DNA from: Larkinella soli
GTDB lineage: Bacteria > Bacteroidota > Bacteroidia > Cytophagales > Spirosomataceae
Reading direction: 5' to 3'
DNA: 64,000 nucleotides
Assembly (NCBI RefSeq): GCF_003703975.1
Contig: NZ_QTJY01000019.1
Location: forward strand, 1 to 64,000
Position 1 is the stretch's first letter; each line of letters opens with the position of its first letter. The position numbers were made by a program, and so were the translations under genes. Below the pieces are notes generated by a model that saw only the letters and a program-made list of their open reading frames with translations, was not told where the DNA came from and ran no database searches. Shown piece after piece: positions 33,646 to 41,421 of this stretch.

Positions 33646-34944
33646 ATGATCATAGCCCTCACCGTCGTCTTTGGGATCGGCTATCTGCTGATTGCGCTCG
33701 AACACCCCATCGGCCTGAATAAAACCGCCACGGCCCTGATAACCGGCATCCTCTGCTGGACGGTTTACATCCTTTCGGCCCCGCACCCCGAACCCGTCGT
33801 CGAACAGCTGTCTCACCACCTGGGCCAAATTGCCGAAATCCTGTTCTTCCTGCTCGGCGCCATGACCATCGTGGAGCTGATCGACGCCCATGACGGCTTC
33901 ACGATCCTTACCGACCGGATTGCGAGCCGCAACACCCGCGTGCTGCTCTGGATCATCTGCCTGCTTTCTTTCTTCCTTTCGGCCCTGCTCGACAACCTGA
34001 CCACGGCCATCGTCATGGTGTCGGTGGCCCGGAAGCTGATCCGCAACGCCGAGCAGCGAAGACTCATGGCCGGCATGATCATCATTGCCGCCAACGCGGG
34101 CGGGGCCTGGTCGCCCATCGGCGACGTCACGACCACCATGCTCTGGATCGGCGGGCAGGTGACCACGGTCAACATCATGCGCATGCTTCTGATCCCGAGC
34201 CTGGTGTGCGTTCTGGCACCGCTGGCGGTGATGACCCTGCTGCTCCGGCCGGAGCAGCAGGCGGAGGTAGCCACGGCCTCGCACGGCATCAGCCGGCCCT
34301 ACGTCACGCCCGTCCAGCGCCGGGACCGGGGCCTCATGTTTGCCGCCGGCCTCAGCGGAATGCTGTTCGTCCCGATCTTCAAAACCGTCACGCACCTGCC
34401 GCCCTATACCGGCATGATGCTGGTGCTGGGGGCCGTCTGGGCGCTGTCGGAGGTGATTCACTCCAAAAAGGACGAAGCCGACCGCCAGCGGTTCACGGCC
34501 GCCTACGCGCTGAGCAAAATCGACGCGCCGAGCATTCTGTTCTTCCTGGGTATCCTGCTGGCCGTGGGCGCGCTGGAATCGACGGGCCTGCTGCGGAGTC
34601 TGTCCGAATCGCTGAACGATTCCATCGGCAACCTGGATCTGATCGTGCTGCTGATCGGGGTGGCGTCGGCGGTGATCGACAACGTCCCGATCGTGGCCGC
34701 GGCCATGGGCATGTACGATCTGAAGACGTTTCCGGCGGATCATAAACTCTGGGAGTTTCTGGCCTACTGCGCCGGTACGGGCGGGAGCCTGCTGGTGATC
34801 GGGTCGGCGGCCGGGGTGGCCGTGATGGGCATGGAACGGCTCGATTTCGTCTGGTACCTGCGAAAGATCAGCTGGCTGGCGCTGATCGGCTACGTGGCCG
34901 GGGCGATGGTCTTTCTGGCCCTGCATGCCATCACGGCAGCTTAA
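33646..34944 (+). CDS. nhaD: NhaD-type Na+/H+ antiporter
   Basis: A 432-residue inner-membrane antiporter with about 12 helices, exchanging Na+ (or Li+) for protons. Family signs are FFLLGAMTIVELIDAHDGF, LSALLDNLTTAIVMVSV with the conserved Asp-Asn, AANAGGAWSPIGDVTTTMLWI, and near the C-terminus a second DNVPIVAAAMGMYD. This is the arrangement of the NhaD/ArsB-like IT superfamily. It lies head-to-head with a small HExxH gene and 388 bases after another antiporter, suggesting a sodium or pH homeostasis neighbourhood. Confidence 0.93.
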   Translation: MIIALTVVFGIGYLLIALEHPIGLNKTATALITGILCWTVYILSAPHPEPVVEQLSHHLGQIAEILFFLLGAMTIVELIDAHDGFTILTDRIASRNTRVLLWIICLLSFFLSALLDNLTTAIVMVSVARKLIRNAEQRRLMAGMIIIAANAGGAWSPIGDVTTTMLWIGGQVTTVNIMRMLLIPSLVCVLAPLAVMTLLLRPEQQAEVATASHGISRPYVTPVQRRDRGLMFAAGLSGMLFVPIFKTVTHLPPYTGMMLVLGAVWALSEVIHSKKDEADRQRFTAAYALSKIDAPSILFFLGILLAVGALESTGLLRSLSESLNDSIGNLDLIVLLIGVASAVIDNVPIVAAAMGMYDLKTFPADHKLWEFLAYCAGTGGSLLVIGSAAGVAVMGMERLDFVWYLRKISWLALIGYVAGAMVFLALHAITAA

Positions 34945-35034
34945 ATCGAAACCGCTCAACCCTGATTTTCAACCTTCCGACAAAGTTTGTGATGCGGATA
35001 TTTTTTAAGTATTTCCCTCAACGAAAAAGGATTG

Positions 35035-35042
35035 TATATTTG
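35035..35042 (+). promoter_or_regulatory. Bacteroidota -7 box upstream of the M16 peptidase pair
   Basis: TATATTTG fits TAnnTTTG, 51 bases ahead of the ATG at 35094. The -33 region lacks a clear TTG. Confidence 0.4.
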
Positions 35043-35093
35043 ATGAAGACCGTTTAATCGGAGTCAACCTATTTTACCCTCAGTAAATCTTTT

Positions 35094-36521
35094 ATGAAAA
35101 AAACCGCGCTGTACGTTGCGTTATGCCAGTGCCTGCTCTGGTCGGCCGTGGCTCAAACGCCGAAAAAAACCACTGCGGCCCAGCCGGCCAGGCCGGCCCC
35201 CAAAGCAACGGCCACGGCTTCCGCCACACCTTCCGCCCAGGGCCGCATCAAGTTCACGGAATATGATCTGCCCAACGGCCTGCACGTCATTCTGCACCAG
35301 GACAACTCGACACCCTTAGTGGCCGTCACGATGATGTACCATGTCGGCTCCAAGAACGAACAGCCGGGCCGTTCGGGTTTTGCGCACTTCTTCGAGCACC
35401 TCATGTTCGAAGGGTCGGACAATATCAAACGGGGTGAGTACATGAAGGTCGTCAAAACCGCCGGAGGACAGCTCAACGCCAACACCTCCAACGACCGGAC
35501 GTTCTACTACGAAATTCTGCCCTCGAACAAGCTGGAACTCGGCCTCTACCTGGAGTCGGAGCGGCTGCTGCACGCCAAAGTGGACGAAAAGGGCGTCGAA
35601 ACCCAGCGCGAGGTGGTGAAGGAAGAACGCCGGCAGCGGTATGAGAACCAGCCGTACGGCAGCTTCTTCCCGCAGGTGCTGAGCCATGCCTACAAGGTAC
35701 ACCCGTACAAGTGGGCGCCCATCGGTTCGATGGAAGACCTCAACGCGGCCAAAATCGATGAGTTCCGGGCATTCTACAAGGAGTTCTACGTGCCGAACAA
35801 CGCCATCCTGTCCATCGCCGGCGACATCAGCGTCGAGGATACGAAGAAGCTGATTGAAAAATACTTCGCCGAAATTCCGAAAGGGGCGAAGGCGCCCTAC
35901 CGCCCGACCGTCAAGGAACCTGAACAGAAGGCCGAAGTGCGTGACATCGTGTATGACAACGTCACGCTGCCGGGCGTCTTCCAGGCCTACCATATGCCCG
36001 CCCAGGGAACGCCGGACTATTATGCGCTCGACGTGCTGCAAACCCTGCTGGCCGGCGGTGAAAGCTCCCGCATGAACAAGGAACTGGTCGACAAGCAGCA
36101 GAAAGCGCTGCAAACGGGCGTGTTCCCGCTTCAGACCGAAGACCCCGGCCTGTTCATCTCCCTCGGGATTGCCAACATGGGCGTGAAAGCCGCCGACCTC
36201 GAAGCCGCCATGAACGCCGAGATCGACAAGGTGAAGAAGGAGCTGGTGACCGACGAAGAGTTCCAGAAGGTCAAGAACCAGATCGAAACCAACTTCATCA
36301 ACCAAAACTCCCGCGTTTCCGGGATCGCCGAGAGCCTCGCCAACTACAAAATGTATCTGGGCGACGCCAATCTGATCAACACCGAACTGGAACGCTACAA
36401 CAAGGTGACGAAGGAAGACCTCCGGCGGGTGGCCAATAAATACCTGACCAAAGAAAACCGCGTCGTGTTGTACTACCTGCCGAAATCGATGGAACCGAAG
36501 AAAGAGGACAAAGGCAAGTAA
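35094..36521 (+). CDS. M16 family zinc metallopeptidase, active subunit
   Basis: A 475-residue exported insulinase-family protease with a signal peptide ending AVAQ, then a Pro/Ala/Lys-rich spacer to about residue 48. The inverted zinc motif HFFEH is at residues 98-102, with the downstream Glu ligand in ESERL, as in processing-protease-type M16 enzymes. A C-terminal M16 half follows. It is 50 bases upstream of a second M16 protein that lacks the zinc motif. The two probably form a heterodimer like mitochondrial processing peptidase, with this one catalytic; that is inference from family knowledge. Substrate unknown, location periplasm or surface. Confidence 0.93.
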   Translation: MKKTALYVALCQCLLWSAVAQTPKKTTAAQPARPAPKATATASATPSAQGRIKFTEYDLPNGLHVILHQDNSTPLVAVTMMYHVGSKNEQPGRSGFAHFFEHLMFEGSDNIKRGEYMKVVKTAGGQLNANTSNDRTFYYEILPSNKLELGLYLESERLLHAKVDEKGVETQREVVKEERRQRYENQPYGSFFPQVLSHAYKVHPYKWAPIGSMEDLNAAKIDEFRAFYKEFYVPNNAILSIAGDISVEDTKKLIEKYFAEIPKGAKAPYRPTVKEPEQKAEVRDIVYDNVTLPGVFQAYHMPAQGTPDYYALDVLQTLLAGGESSRMNKELVDKQQKALQTGVFPLQTEDPGLFISLGIANMGVKAADLEAAMNAEIDKVKKELVTDEEFQKVKNQIETNFINQNSRVSGIAESLANYKMYLGDANLINTELERYNKVTKEDLRRVANKYLTKENRVVLYYLPKSMEPKKEDKGK

Positions 36522-36571
36522 GCGTACGAAAGGTATAAAAACGATTGAATAACGAACGCTGGATGAATTCA

Positions 36572-38656
36572 ATGAAAACGAAATACGGTATCGCCCTCGG
36601 CCTGCTGGCCTTCAACCTGACGGTTTCAGCCCAGAAGGTCGACCGCTCCAAACTCCCCGCCGATGCGCCGGCTCCGACCATCAAGGTGGGCAAACCCGAA
36701 TCCTTTACGCTCGACAACGGGCTGAAGGTGTTTGTGGTCCAGAACAACAAACTGCCCCGGGTGGCGTTCAGCCTCCTGCTCGACTACCTGCCCTTCCGGG
36801 AAGGCGACAAGGCCGGTTATGTGGACATCGCCGGTCAGCTGATGCGTACCGGTACGCAGAAAATGACCAAGGACCAGCTCGACGAAGCGGTGGATTTCAT
36901 CGGCGCCACGCTGAACACCTCGCCGACCGGGGTCTACGCCATGTCGCTGAAAAAGCACACGCCCAAACTGCTCGAACTGATGTCGGACGTGGTGCTGAAC
37001 CCGAAGTTCACGCAGGAGGAACTGGACAAGCTGAAGAAACAGACCAAATCCGCCCTGGCGGCTCAGAAAGACAACCCGAACGCCATCGCGTCGCGGGTGA
37101 GCAGCATCCTCGTCTACGGCAAGGACCACCCCTACGGCGAACCGGATACCGAAGAAACCGTCGACCGGATCACGCTCGACGATTGTAAGAAGTTCTACGA
37201 GACCTACTACCGCCCGAACATCGGGTATCTGGCCGTCGTGGGTGACATCACCCCCGCCGAAGCCCGCACGATGGTGGAGAAATACTTCGGCAAATGGCAG
37301 AAAGGCGAGGTGCCGAAACCGACCTACGACCTGCCGAAGCCGCCCGCCAAGACTAAAATCGCGCTGGTCGATCGCGGCAACTCGGTGCAGTCGGTGGTGT
37401 ATGTGACGCATCCGGTCCTGCTGAAACCGTATACGAAGGAGTCGATTCAGGCCAGCATCACCAATGATATTCTGGGCGGCAGCGAAGCCCGGCTGTTCAA
37501 CAACCTGCGCGAAAAACGCGGCTTTACCTACGGCGCCTACTCCTCCCTGACCAGCGACCGGCTCGTGGGCCGTTTCCGGGCCAGCGCCAGCGTCCGCAAT
37601 GCCGTGACGGACAGCTCCGTCGCCGAGTTTATGAACGAACTGAAGGCCATCCGCGACTCCAAACCGACCGCCGACGAGCTGGCCCGGACCAAGAGCGCCT
37701 TTGCCGGTAACTTCATTTTTACCCTCGAAGACCCGCAGACCATCGCCAACTTCGCCATTAACACGGCCCGCTACAACCTGCCCGAAGACTTCTTCTCGAA
37801 CTACCTGAAGAACGTCGACGCCGTCACGGATGCCGACGTGCAGGCCACGGCCCAGAAGCTGGTCAACCCGGAGACCGCCTACATCGTGGTAGTGGGGAAA
37901 GCAGCCGAGATCGCCGATAAACTGAAGAAATTCGGCGACATCGAATACTTCGACCTCAACGGCACGAAGGTGGAAGCCCCGGCTCCCGGCCGCCTGACCA
38001 CCGCAGCCGTTCCGGCCGGGATGAGCGCCGAGCAGGTGATCGACAAGTACCTGACGGCCGTCGGTGGAAAGGACGCCATCGCCAAAATTTCGGACGTGAC
38101 CTACAAGATGTCGACCGAAATGCAGGGGCGGACGCTGGAGATCGAAAGCCTCCAGAAATCACCGAACAAATACGCCATGTCGGTGTCCATGAACGGCCAG
38201 GAAATGCAGAAGATCGTTTCCGACGGCAGCAAGGTGAAAATGGGCGGCATGGGCCAGTCGCAGACCATCGAGGGCGACGAAGCCCGGGTGCAGATTCTCC
38301 AGAACAGCCTGTTCCCCGAGCTTCAGTTTGCAGCGCTGGGGGCCAAAACCACCCTGGCCGGTGTCGAGAAGATCAACGGCCGCGATGCTTACAAAGTAGA
38401 CGTCGCGCTGGGCAGCCAGAAATTCACGGAATACTTCGATACCGAAACCGGCCTCAAGGTGCAGGTGAGTTCGACCCGTCCGGGGCCGCAGGGTGAAATG
38501 GCCGTCGACGTCGGTCTGAGCGACTACAAGGACGTCAACGGCGTGAAGTTTCCGCATACCCGGACGCAGAACATGGGGCCGATGCAGATGAAAATCGCCA
38601 CCCAGTCCATCGCCGTCAACAAAGGCCTGCAGGATAAATCCTTCTCGGTTCAGTAA
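36572..38656 (+). CDS. M16 family peptidase-like protein without catalytic motif, with extra C-terminal domain
   Basis: A 694-residue exported protein from the ATG at 36572 (signal MKTKYGIALGLLAFNLTVSAQ). The first ~480 residues are two M16 domains, but the position of the HxxEH motif reads VDIAGQLM, so zinc binding and catalysis are lost. The R/Y-containing second half (SEARLFNNLREKRGFTYGAYS) is intact and would help bind substrate. Residues ~490-694 are an added domain (VIDKYLTAVGGKDAIAKI…YFDTETGLKVQV) resembling the outer-membrane lipoprotein-sorting/LolA-like fold. It is probably the non-catalytic partner of the upstream enzyme. A strong terminator follows at 38680-38713. Confidence 0.9.
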   Translation: MKTKYGIALGLLAFNLTVSAQKVDRSKLPADAPAPTIKVGKPESFTLDNGLKVFVVQNNKLPRVAFSLLLDYLPFREGDKAGYVDIAGQLMRTGTQKMTKDQLDEAVDFIGATLNTSPTGVYAMSLKKHTPKLLELMSDVVLNPKFTQEELDKLKKQTKSALAAQKDNPNAIASRVSSILVYGKDHPYGEPDTEETVDRITLDDCKKFYETYYRPNIGYLAVVGDITPAEARTMVEKYFGKWQKGEVPKPTYDLPKPPAKTKIALVDRGNSVQSVVYVTHPVLLKPYTKESIQASITNDILGGSEARLFNNLREKRGFTYGAYSSLTSDRLVGRFRASASVRNAVTDSSVAEFMNELKAIRDSKPTADELARTKSAFAGNFIFTLEDPQTIANFAINTARYNLPEDFFSNYLKNVDAVTDADVQATAQKLVNPETAYIVVVGKAAEIADKLKKFGDIEYFDLNGTKVEAPAPGRLTTAAVPAGMSAEQVIDKYLTAVGGKDAIAKISDVTYKMSTEMQGRTLEIESLQKSPNKYAMSVSMNGQEMQKIVSDGSKVKMGGMGQSQTIEGDEARVQILQNSLFPELQFAALGAKTTLAGVEKINGRDAYKVDVALGSQKFTEYFDTETGLKVQVSSTRPGPQGEMAVDVGLSDYKDVNGVKFPHTRTQNMGPMQMKIATQSIAVNKGLQDKSFSVQ

Positions 38657-38679
38657 GAAGGCGGTTTTAGAAATTCTCA

Positions 38680-38713
38680 GGCGGTGGCTATCAGATAGCC
38701 ACCGCCTTTTTTA
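38680..38713 (+). terminator. Rho-independent terminator after the M16 pair
   Basis: An 11-12-bp stem GGCGGTGGCTAT/ATAGCCACCGCC with a very short loop is followed by six T, 24 bases after the stop. The next gene is convergent and ends at 38717. Confidence 0.9.
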
Positions 38714-38716
38714 TGT

Positions 38717-39640
38717 TCACACGCTGAACAGTTTGCGCGTATTTTCGAGGTCCCGCCGGTGCGCCGACACGGCGTCCATCGTATTCGGCGACTGCTTTTC
38801 CAGGCACTGCTCCAGCACCAGATGCGGGCTGACGCCCAGGGCTTTCAGTTCGTGTACCAGACGCGGGTAGTCGATGTCACCCTCGCCGAAGGTTTCCGTC
38901 CAGACGCCCTTTTTCGACTGCCGCAGGTGCAGCTCCGTAATCCGTTTCCCGTATAATTTGACGATGTCGAACAGCGCGACCTGCGAGTTACCGGCACCCC
39001 GGTAAATCCAGTGGACGTCGAGGCAGAGCGAGACGTTGGCCGGGTCGGTATTGAGCAGCATATGGTGAAACTCACGGGCCGCATTCCGCATCTCCATGTC
39101 GTGCGTGTGATAGGCCAGGGTTATGCCGCGCTTTTTCAGTTCCGCGCCCAGCTGATTCAGACCGGCGGCCTGGGTGGCGAGTTCTCCGTCGTTCTTGTCT
39201 TCCGGACTCCCCCATTTCAGTGGACTGGGATTCGTCACGATGATCTTCAGCCCCAGCGGTTTGGCAGCATCGGCGATGGCGGCTACCGTTCCGATGGTCT
39301 TTTCCACCTCGTCGGTTCGGTGGAGGGTGCTGTTGACGTAAATCGAGGGCATCGCCAGGCGGTATTTCTTCAGGAGCGGAGCCAGTTTTCGAATATCGTC
39401 CGCCGAGTTGATCGACGGTTCGTAGGCCGGAATGCCCGACTGGACAAACTCATCCAGCGACGCATCCAGATTGGCCGACCAGTCGCGCCCTTCCCGCTGG
39501 TAGAAGGTATGCCAGGTATACTGGTTACAGGCAATCGGAAGCCGCGTCTGTCGGAACGGCCTTCCGGCGGCCTCCCCCGCCCAGAGTGCGCCGGTCAGGC
39601 CGGCCAGGGATTGCAGAAAATTACGTCGGTCAAAATGCAT
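38717..39640 (-). CDS. Sugar phosphate isomerase/epimerase-like TIM-barrel protein (exported, Tat-type N-terminus)
   Basis: A 307-residue protein of the xylose-isomerase-like/AP-endonuclease-2 TIM-barrel superfamily. The N-terminus MHFDRRNFLQSLAGLTG has the RR-x-F-L pattern of a twin-arginine signal, so it is probably exported folded. Metal-site type segments are AYHTHDMEMRN, LCLDVHWIYRGAGN and ITELHLRQSKKG…WTETFGEGDIDY. Bacteroidota have many such proteins around sugar or inositol degradation, but no sugar operon is adjacent. Substrate unknown. The ATG at 39640 is preferred because it starts the Tat signal. Confidence 0.85.
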   Translation of the reverse strand: MHFDRRNFLQSLAGLTGALWAGEAAGRPFRQTRLPIACNQYTWHTFYQREGRDWSANLDASLDEFVQSGIPAYEPSINSADDIRKLAPLLKKYRLAMPSIYVNSTLHRTDEVEKTIGTVAAIADAAKPLGLKIIVTNPSPLKWGSPEDKNDGELATQAAGLNQLGAELKKRGITLAYHTHDMEMRNAAREFHHMLLNTDPANVSLCLDVHWIYRGAGNSQVALFDIVKLYGKRITELHLRQSKKGVWTETFGEGDIDYPRLVHELKALGVSPHLVLEQCLEKQSPNTMDAVSAHRRDLENTRKLFSV

Positions 39641-39731
39641 AGTCGAAAGGAGGGGTTGCGGTAACATTAACGCAATTTATTTAAATTTAAAGCTTCACTC
39701 CATTCTACAAACCTGATTGAAAACCGATTTC

Positions 39732-41414
39732 ATGAAACAACCTTTCCTCTCAGCCTTGCTGGCGGGCAGTCTTTTCCTCTTTCTTTCTTCTGATCCTGCG
39801 GCTTTTGCGCAGGCCCCACCCACCGGACCGTATCCGAATTTCACTCAATTGACCAACCGGCTTCGCACCCTGACCAACCGTCATAACGGCCTGGCGCAGC
39901 TGCAGTCCATCGGCAAATCGCATGGCGGGCGGGACATCTGGCTGCTGACCGTCGGGCGCGGCAACGCGGCCCGGAAACCGGCCGTCGCCGTCGTGGCCGG
40001 CGTGGAAGCCGGCCACCTCGCCGGTACCGAACTGGCCGTGCAGCTGGCCGAAAAGCTGCTGGCGGCTTCGGGGCAGGACAGCGTCGCCCGGCTGCTGAAC
40101 GGCAAAATGTTTTATATTTTTCCGAGTATCAACCCCGACGCCCAGGAACAGTTTACGGCCCGGCCCCGCTACGAACGCAGCGGCAACGGCGCCGACACCG
40201 ACGACGACCGCGACGGCCGCCTGAATGAAGACCCCTTCGAGGACCTGAACCGCGACGGTCTGATCACCCATATTCGCATCGAAGACCCCACCGGCACCTT
40301 CGTTCCAAGCCCCGACGACCCGCGGGTGCTGGTGAAAGCCGACCCCGGCAAAGGGGAAACCGGCCGTTACATCGTCATTTCGGAAGGGAACGACAACGAC
40401 AGGGACGGCGCCTTCAACGAAGACGGGGCCGGGGGCGTTTCCCTCGATCGCAACTTCACCTTCGACTACCCCATCTTTATCCCCGGATCAGGCGAAATGG
40501 CCGTGTCGGAGCCGGAAAACCGCGCCCTGCTCGACTTTCTGTATAAAGCGCCGAACGTGTATGCGGTCTTTACCTTCGGCCCCTACAACAATCTGTCGGA
40601 AGCGCCGAAGTTCGACCGGTCCAAAACCACCCGGCGCATCATTACCGGCGTGCTGGAGAAAGACGCTCCGGTCGGCGAGCAGGTGTCCCGGCTGTACAAC
40701 AGCCAGACCGGCCTGAAAGACGCGCCGGCCGGGCCGCCCGCCAAAGGCAATTTCGCGCAGACCGCCTATTATCACTACGGCCGCTTCAGCTTCTCGACGC
40801 CCGGCTGGTGGGTTCCGAAAGCCGCCACTCCGGCCGATACCGCCAAAGGGAAAAAACCGGACGCCAAACCCTCCGACAACGAGGAGGTGAAGTTTCTGCG
40901 CTGGGCCGAGTCGCAGAACCTCCGCGACGTTTTCGTGCCCTGGCAGCCCATCGACCACCCGGACTTTCCGGGCCGCAAAGCCGAGGTGGGCGGGCTGGCC
41001 CCCTACGCCCGGCTGAACCCGCCGGTTTCCTTTCTGAACGACGCAGCCGACCGCCACCTGAAATTCCTGACGGCCTTCGCGCGCCGGATGCCGGTGATCG
41101 ACATCGTGAATGTCCGCACCGAAAAGCTCAGCGACGGTCTGACGCGCGTCACGGCGCAGGTGGTCAACACCGGCCTGCTGCCGACCGGCTCCGAAATCGG
41201 CGACCGGGTGCGGTTCGTGCCGAAAATGAAGGTGGAAATGAATACCGGCACCGGCCAGACCGTCGTTTCGGGGCGCAAACGGCTGCTGCGCGCGCCGATG
41301 GCCGCCGGAGAGTCGATGGAGGTCAGCTTCATCGTCTCGGGAACGGGACGGGCTACCCTTGAAGCCGGCAACGCCATGACCGGTATGAAATCAGTCGAAA
41401 TCACCCTCCGCTAA
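39732..41414 (+). CDS. M14 carboxypeptidase-like pseudoenzyme (zinc site altered)
   Basis: A 560-residue exported protein from the ATG at 39732 (signal ending PAAFAQ; the TTG at 39717 is rejected). It aligns without gaps to the M14 enzyme encoded 7 bases downstream. At the first zinc motif the active protein has H-x-x-E (NIHSNEL), while this one has E-x-x-H (VEAGHL, E92/H95). The third zinc His (SYHNYGG) is replaced by TFGPYNN, and the general-base Glu segment (FTFSNELM) by FSFSTPGW. Two Asp-rich calcium-type loops are kept (DTDDDRDG and NDNDRDG). It is probably a non-catalytic binding or regulatory paralogue. Confidence 0.85.
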   Translation: MKQPFLSALLAGSLFLFLSSDPAAFAQAPPTGPYPNFTQLTNRLRTLTNRHNGLAQLQSIGKSHGGRDIWLLTVGRGNAARKPAVAVVAGVEAGHLAGTELAVQLAEKLLAASGQDSVARLLNGKMFYIFPSINPDAQEQFTARPRYERSGNGADTDDDRDGRLNEDPFEDLNRDGLITHIRIEDPTGTFVPSPDDPRVLVKADPGKGETGRYIVISEGNDNDRDGAFNEDGAGGVSLDRNFTFDYPIFIPGSGEMAVSEPENRALLDFLYKAPNVYAVFTFGPYNNLSEAPKFDRSKTTRRIITGVLEKDAPVGEQVSRLYNSQTGLKDAPAGPPAKGNFAQTAYYHYGRFSFSTPGWWVPKAATPADTAKGKKPDAKPSDNEEVKFLRWAESQNLRDVFVPWQPIDHPDFPGRKAEVGGLAPYARLNPPVSFLNDAADRHLKFLTAFARRMPVIDIVNVRTEKLSDGLTRVTAQVVNTGLLPTGSEIGDRVRFVPKMKVEMNTGTGQTVVSGRKRLLRAPMAAGESMEVSFIVSGTGRATLEAGNAMTGMKSVEITLR

Positions 41415-41421
41415 CGCACTC

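Noticed and set aside
33571-34959. Upstream ~460 codons of the minus-strand frame ending at 33259
   Set aside because: Antisense to nhaD with biased composition (His/Asp/Gln-rich). Only the last 103 codons (from the ATG at 33570) look like a real protein.
39732-41414. Pseudogene call for the upstream M14 protein
   Set aside because: The frame is full length with an intact signal peptide and conserved loops. Loss is confined to catalytic residues, so it is a pseudoenzyme, not a decayed gene.
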